Source of the DNA: Candidatus Omnitrophota bacterium | GTDB taxonomy: Bacteria; Omnitrophota; Gorgyraeia; B26-G9 | Length of the DNA: 55,486 bases | Direction: 5' to 3' | Assembly (NCBI GenBank): GCA_018817165.1 | Contig: JAHITY010000069.1 | Span: forward strand, 1-55,486 | In this document: piece after piece, positions 52,487-55,486 of the stretch | Layout: each line of letters starts with the position of its first letter | Position numbering within the stretch: position 1 is the stretch's first letter | Position numbers and translations under genes: made by a program | The notes under the pieces: generated by a model | The model's database searches: none | What the model was told of the DNA's origin: nothing | What the model saw: only the letters and a program-made list of their open reading frames with translations

Positions 52487-53677
52487 TTAAGTTTTTTTTA
52501 GCTTTTTATTTTTAATCTCTTCTTCAGTTAAATAGCAACAAGGATCTTCCTGCCAAGGGTCATTATATACAACCTCGGCCCGGATCCTACACCCCCCGCA
52601 ATAAGATTTATATTTACATCTACCACATTTACCTTTTAAATGATCCGCTTTGCAGCGCAATTTACACAATTGTTTATCTTTCTGATTCAGCCAAATTTTA
52701 TTAAATTCTGTTACTTTCACATTACCGAGAGTTTCATGCTGCCAAAACTGGCAGGCAAACACATCTCCTGTGGGCGAAATGTCTACAATTTTACTGCCAG
52801 CGGAACAACCCCCATGGAACTTAAGCAATTTCAATACTTCTTTAGCTGCTTTAGGATTATCTTTTTTAAGATAATTATATATATGAATCCCATCCGCATG
52901 ATTATCTACACTTAATATTTCAAAATCAACTTTCTTTTTTTTGTACTCTAAAGTGCGTTGAATTAAAAAATCAATTACTTGCCTTCTCTGAATATTATCC
53001 ATATCCAAACTAACCAGCTCTTCGCCTCTCCCAGTATAGACCAAATGATACATACAGAAACGTCTGATTTTTTCTTTTACACACATATCTAAAACCGCTG
53101 GTAAATCCGGAGCATTCACTTTGCTGATTGTAAATCTAACCCCGGTTTTAAGCCCAGCCTGCTGCGAATTACGAATACCTTTAATTGCCATATTATAAGC
53201 GCCGTTTAAATTGCGGAATTTATCATGCAATTTTCTCGCGCCGTCAATACTCACCCCGACATAATCTATTTTTGTCTGCTTAAGTTTTTTAGCTACAGCT
53301 TTTGTGATCAGAGTCCCATTAGTCGAAAGACCAACCCTGATTCCTTTGTTTTTCGCATATTCAATTATTTCAAAAATGTTTTTATGGACCAAAGGCTCGC
53401 CTCCGGATAAAAGCAGTATCGGGATATTAATTTTTTCCAATGAATCTATCGTACTCTTGATTTGCTCAAGCGTTAACTCGCCTGCATATTTTTTATTTTT
53501 TGATTCTAAGTAACAATGCAAGCAATCCAAATTGCAGCGCCTGGTTATATTAAACACAACCAGCGGACTAGACGCATTGCATTCTTTAAACAACTTTGAT
53601 TGACCCTTTTTACTCACATCCTTTAATGCCTGAGAAATGCTTGGCGTTCCACCCAGCAATTTTGTAAAATTAATCAT
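52487..53677 (-). CDS. AhbC/NirJ-like radical SAM protein of siroheme-to-heme pathway
   Basis: The radical SAM motif is C48-x3-C52-x2-C55 in 'ITRRCNLDCLHCYLES'. The SPASM-type C terminus has 'GGCSAGSKIVDISPTGDVFAC' (in parts), 'GKCGRCKYKSYCGGCRIRA' and 'DPCCY'. This layout and the 'NFTKLLGGT' start match AhbC/NirJ enzymes, which trim side chains of didecarboxysiroheme on the way to heme or heme d1. It overlaps the CobA-HemD gene by four bases (ATGA). Which of the two pathways applies cannot be told here. Confidence 0.82.
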   Translation of the reverse strand: MINFTKLLGGTPSISQALKDVSKKGQSKLFKECNASSPLVVFNITRRCNLDCLHCYLESKNKKYAGELTLEQIKSTIDSLEKINIPILLLSGGEPLVHKNIFEIIEYAKNKGIRVGLSTNGTLITKAVAKKLKQTKIDYVGVSIDGARKLHDKFRNLNGAYNMAIKGIRNSQQAGLKTGVRFTISKVNAPDLPAVLDMCVKEKIRRFCMYHLVYTGRGEELVSLDMDNIQRRQVIDFLIQRTLEYKKKKVDFEILSVDNHADGIHIYNYLKKDNPKAAKEVLKLLKFHGGCSAGSKIVDISPTGDVFACQFWQHETLGNVKVTEFNKIWLNQKDKQLCKLRCKADHLKGKCGRCKYKSYCGGCRIRAEVVYNDPWQEDPCCYLTEEEIKNKKLKKT

Positions 53678-55203
53678 TTATTCCCACCTTTTGTTTGTTG
53701 GATTGCCTGCACTAACCCAGAAGCAGTATATACTTTAGCTTCAATCGCTGCTTTAAATCCATAATTTTCCAGTGTTTTTCTGGTAATCGGACCAATAACG
53801 GCAAATACCTGGTTTTTAATTAATTGCTTATCTTTATCAGCCAACCGCATAAACTGATGCACACAGCTTGAACTAGTTAATGTAATAATATCAAAATTTT
53901 CCTGTTTGAGCAATTTTACAAAATTCTGCTTATTAGCCGATTTGGGCGCCTCAACATGATAAACAAAAAGCTCATCAATAATCGCTCCCTGCTTAGCCAA
54001 TTGTTCTACCAATATCGGCCTACCTTGCCGAGAATGCGGAATAAAAATCCTCTGACCTGCTATTTTTATTTTTTTAAATTCCTTGATCAGGCTTTCCATA
54101 TAAAACTGTTTGGGCACAAGATCAGCAATAATCCCCCTTGCTCTTAGCATATTCTGCGTTTGCGATCCCAGCACAGCAAATTTTATATCATTAAAAATTC
54201 TAATATCTTGACCCTGCTTGTCCAGAATATCAAAACATATCTGCACCGCGTTTCTACTGGTAAACAAAATCCAATCCGCTTGTTTAATTTTTTCAATTAC
54301 CCGCGCATCTTTCAATCTTTTTTCTTTAAATACCTCGATCAAAGGATAGGTGATAGTTTGCGCTCCATTGGCCTCTAATTCCTGACTTAGTTCTTTAGCC
54401 AAATCAAGCGGCCGGGTAATCAATATCTTTTTGCCAAATAAAGGTTTTTTTTCAAACCAGTTAAGCTGTTTGCGTAAATTAACTACATTGCCGATAATAA
54501 TAATTGCCGGATGCGTAATCCCACTTGCCTTTACCCTGCTTACTATATTATCTAGGCTTCCGGTTACTGAGCGCTGAGCAGGCAATGTTCCCCATTGAGT
54601 AATACAAACCGGAGTATTTTTTGCTTTACCATATTTCAGCAATAAATCGATTATATTTTTCAACCTTGCCATGCCCATAAAAACAACTATTGTCCCTTCA
54701 AGGGCCGCAATTTTTTCCCAATCAACACTTGATTCCTTTTTAGTCGGATCTTCATGTCCGGTTACAAAAGTAACATGCGAAGCTATTCCTCTGTGAGTCA
54801 AAGGAATTCCGCTATAAGCAGCCACAGCAAATCCTGAGCTTACTCCCGGTACAATTTCAAAGGGGATTTTCGCTTTTTTTAAAACCAAAGCTTCTTCAGA
54901 ACCGCGGCCAAAAAGAAAAGGGTCTCCGCCTTTCAAGCGAACAACAATATTATCATTCTTTGCGTATTTTAAAAGAAGCATATTGATGCTTTGCTGCGGG
55001 ACATTATGTAATCCGGGAAATTTTCCGGCAAAAATAACTTTTGCCTTAGGTTTTTTATTATCGAGCAATGATTTTGAGATTAAATGATCATAAATAATAA
55101 TATCCGCGATTTTTATACAGTCCAAAGCAGCCTGAGTCACCAATTGCTCATTACCCGGCCCAACGCCAACAAGAAATACCTTTGCTTTTCTATTTTCTCT
55201 CAT
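53674..55203 (-). CDS. Uroporphyrinogen-III C-methyltransferase / uroporphyrinogen-III synthase fusion
   Basis: Residues about 1-255 are the SAM-dependent CobA/SUMT domain ('FLVGVGPGNEQLVT', 'VRLKGGDPFLFGRGSEE', 'PGVSSGFAVAAYSGIPLTHR'). The rest is a HemD-like domain ('KKILITRPLDLAKELSQEL', 'ILFTSRNAVQI'). Together they close the tetrapyrrole ring and methylate it to precorrin-2. The ATG at 55203 has AGGA six bases upstream. A start 13 codons earlier would read a repeated leader sequence as protein and is rejected. It feeds siroheme to the small sulfite reductase and the AhbC-like enzyme. Confidence 0.9.
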   Translation of the reverse strand: MRENRKAKVFLVGVGPGNEQLVTQAALDCIKIADIIIYDHLISKSLLDNKKPKAKVIFAGKFPGLHNVPQQSINMLLLKYAKNDNIVVRLKGGDPFLFGRGSEEALVLKKAKIPFEIVPGVSSGFAVAAYSGIPLTHRGIASHVTFVTGHEDPTKKESSVDWEKIAALEGTIVVFMGMARLKNIIDLLLKYGKAKNTPVCITQWGTLPAQRSVTGSLDNIVSRVKASGITHPAIIIIGNVVNLRKQLNWFEKKPLFGKKILITRPLDLAKELSQELEANGAQTITYPLIEVFKEKRLKDARVIEKIKQADWILFTSRNAVQICFDILDKQGQDIRIFNDIKFAVLGSQTQNMLRARGIIADLVPKQFYMESLIKEFKKIKIAGQRIFIPHSRQGRPILVEQLAKQGAIIDELFVYHVEAPKSANKQNFVKLLKQENFDIITLTSSSCVHQFMRLADKDKQLIKNQVFAVIGPITRKTLENYGFKAAIEAKVYTASGLVQAIQQTKGGNK

Positions 55204-55343
55204 GTCTTGTCCTAATATAGTTGCCTGTCCCGCTCCACCCAATCAATGGTCAATAGCTAATAGTCGATAGTTAAAAACTTTCAGTGCAATAGTCAAAGAT
55301 TTATAGTCAATCGCTTTTTGCTTGTCTTGTCCTAATATAGTTG
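55203..55343. repeat. 21-bp direct repeat flanking a 99-bp AT-rich segment
   Basis: The 21 bases at 55203-55223 recur exactly at 55323-55343. On the minus strand the copy nearer the gene carries the AGGA ribosome site and reaches into the CobA-HemD start codon. In the distant copy the ATG is AAG. The 99 bases between hold several variants of TAGTCAA/TAGTCGATAG. This could be a tandem duplication or an insertion that duplicated its target. Confidence 0.7.
55245..55270. repeat. Short intergenic repeat related to 38676-38705
   Basis: TAGCTAATAGTCGATAG (55254-55270) matches, in opposite orientation and with one difference, the motif in the rubredoxin-flavodiiron gap. Both occurrences are near copies of the structured repeat. 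Confidence 0.5.
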
Positions 55344-55366
55344 ACATTTCCTACTCTATCAACCAT

Positions 55367-55466
55367 ACTCAAGATGATCAGCAAATTTTACGCGGGTCAT
55401 AAATTTTCTTGATGTAAACATCAAGATCGGCAAATCCGCGCCGTATTTCCGGCACTGCGGAACTCG
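55367..55466. repeat. Intergenic structured repeat, copy 2
   Basis: This copy matches 38420-38520 along its whole length with scattered substitutions. Its central hairpin is CTTGATG/CATCAAG (55408-55414, 55419-55425) with a four-base loop. In copy 1 the arms are CTTGCTA/TAGCAAG, so two adjacent base pairs differ while pairing is kept. The second hairpin is GCGCCG/CGGCAC. The window ends 20 bases later, so a longer unit cannot be excluded. Confidence 0.75.
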
Positions 55467-55486
55467 CCCTTAAAATTTCAATGAAT

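Noticed and set aside
55204-55242. Thirteen-residue N-terminal extension of CobA-HemD
   Set aside because: The codons lie in the repeated leader block and upstream spacer. AGGA is correctly spaced for the ATG at 55203.

Overview
The window is AT-rich bacterial DNA with tightly packed genes, most of them on the minus strand in short operons. Many have good Shine-Dalgarno sequences and textbook sigma-70 promoters. An outer-membrane barrel protein, LolA-like proteins and many Sec-exported proteins indicate a two-membrane bacterium. Class II ribonucleotide reductase, Hcp, flavodiiron protein, rubrerythrin, rubredoxin and FeoAB indicate an anaerobe that meets oxygen. The exported 1048-residue phosphorylase-like/TIM-barrel protein is of a type I associate with Candidatus Omnitrophota (OP3). 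That assignment is an inference from gene content, held at about 0.6. I saw no tRNA, rRNA, CRISPR array or insertion sequence.

Layout. 1-1416: a 5'-disrupted MarC-family gene and an RluA-type pseudouridine synthase. 1432-7760: nadA, then a sulfur/methionine block (metW, metX, cysK, metY, an Rrf2 regulator and a small siroheme sulfite reductase). 7970-16511: an arsenosugar-type radical SAM locus (two glycosyltransferases, ArsS, TVP38, a MerA-like flavoprotein) without an arsenite methyltransferase. It also holds a sterol-desaturase-like protein, an exported Ni superoxide dismutase, a TMTC-TPR-DUF547 fusion and a small exported Met-rich HCxxC protein. 16606-21823: an exported DUF255 protein and an Rrf2-ferredoxin-Hcp nitrosative stress operon. 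21994-29235: a small orphan gene, an alkaline-phosphatase-superfamily enzyme, a Cu/Zn-type permease with a duplicated tail remnant, a ferritin-VIT1 iron/manganese exporter, a PNPOx-like protein, a third Rrf2 regulator, nrdJ and a 26-codon mini-gene. 29345-36390: trxB, carbonic anhydrase, and an ArsR-MMPL-LolA-like-barrel export operon. 36406-41701: ten redox and iron genes running from a Fur/PerR-type regulator to a glutaredoxin. 41794-48871: the phosphorylase-like fusion, rpmB, and a Fur-FeoA-FeoB operon. 48939-55486: SpoIID/TPR protein, PAS sensor, TrkA, an AhbC/NirJ-like radical SAM enzyme, CobA-HemD, and a repeat-bearing intergenic end.

The genes interlock. CobA-HemD supplies the siroheme route used by the sulfite reductase and by the AhbC-like heme step. 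The reductase would supply sulfide to CysK and MetY. NAD(P)H oxidoreductase, rubredoxin, rubrerythrin and flavodiiron protein form an oxygen/peroxide reduction chain. Ferritins, the VIT1 exporter and FeoAB balance iron, and two Fur-type and three Rrf2-type regulators sit beside palindromic sites. The least-explained items are an intergenic repeat whose hairpin arms change in a compensatory way between copies, an exported protein that shares a predicted HC N terminus with the Ni-SOD, a mini-gene with its own promoter, operator-like dyad and terminator, and a phosphorylase-like enzyme lacking the cofactor lysine.
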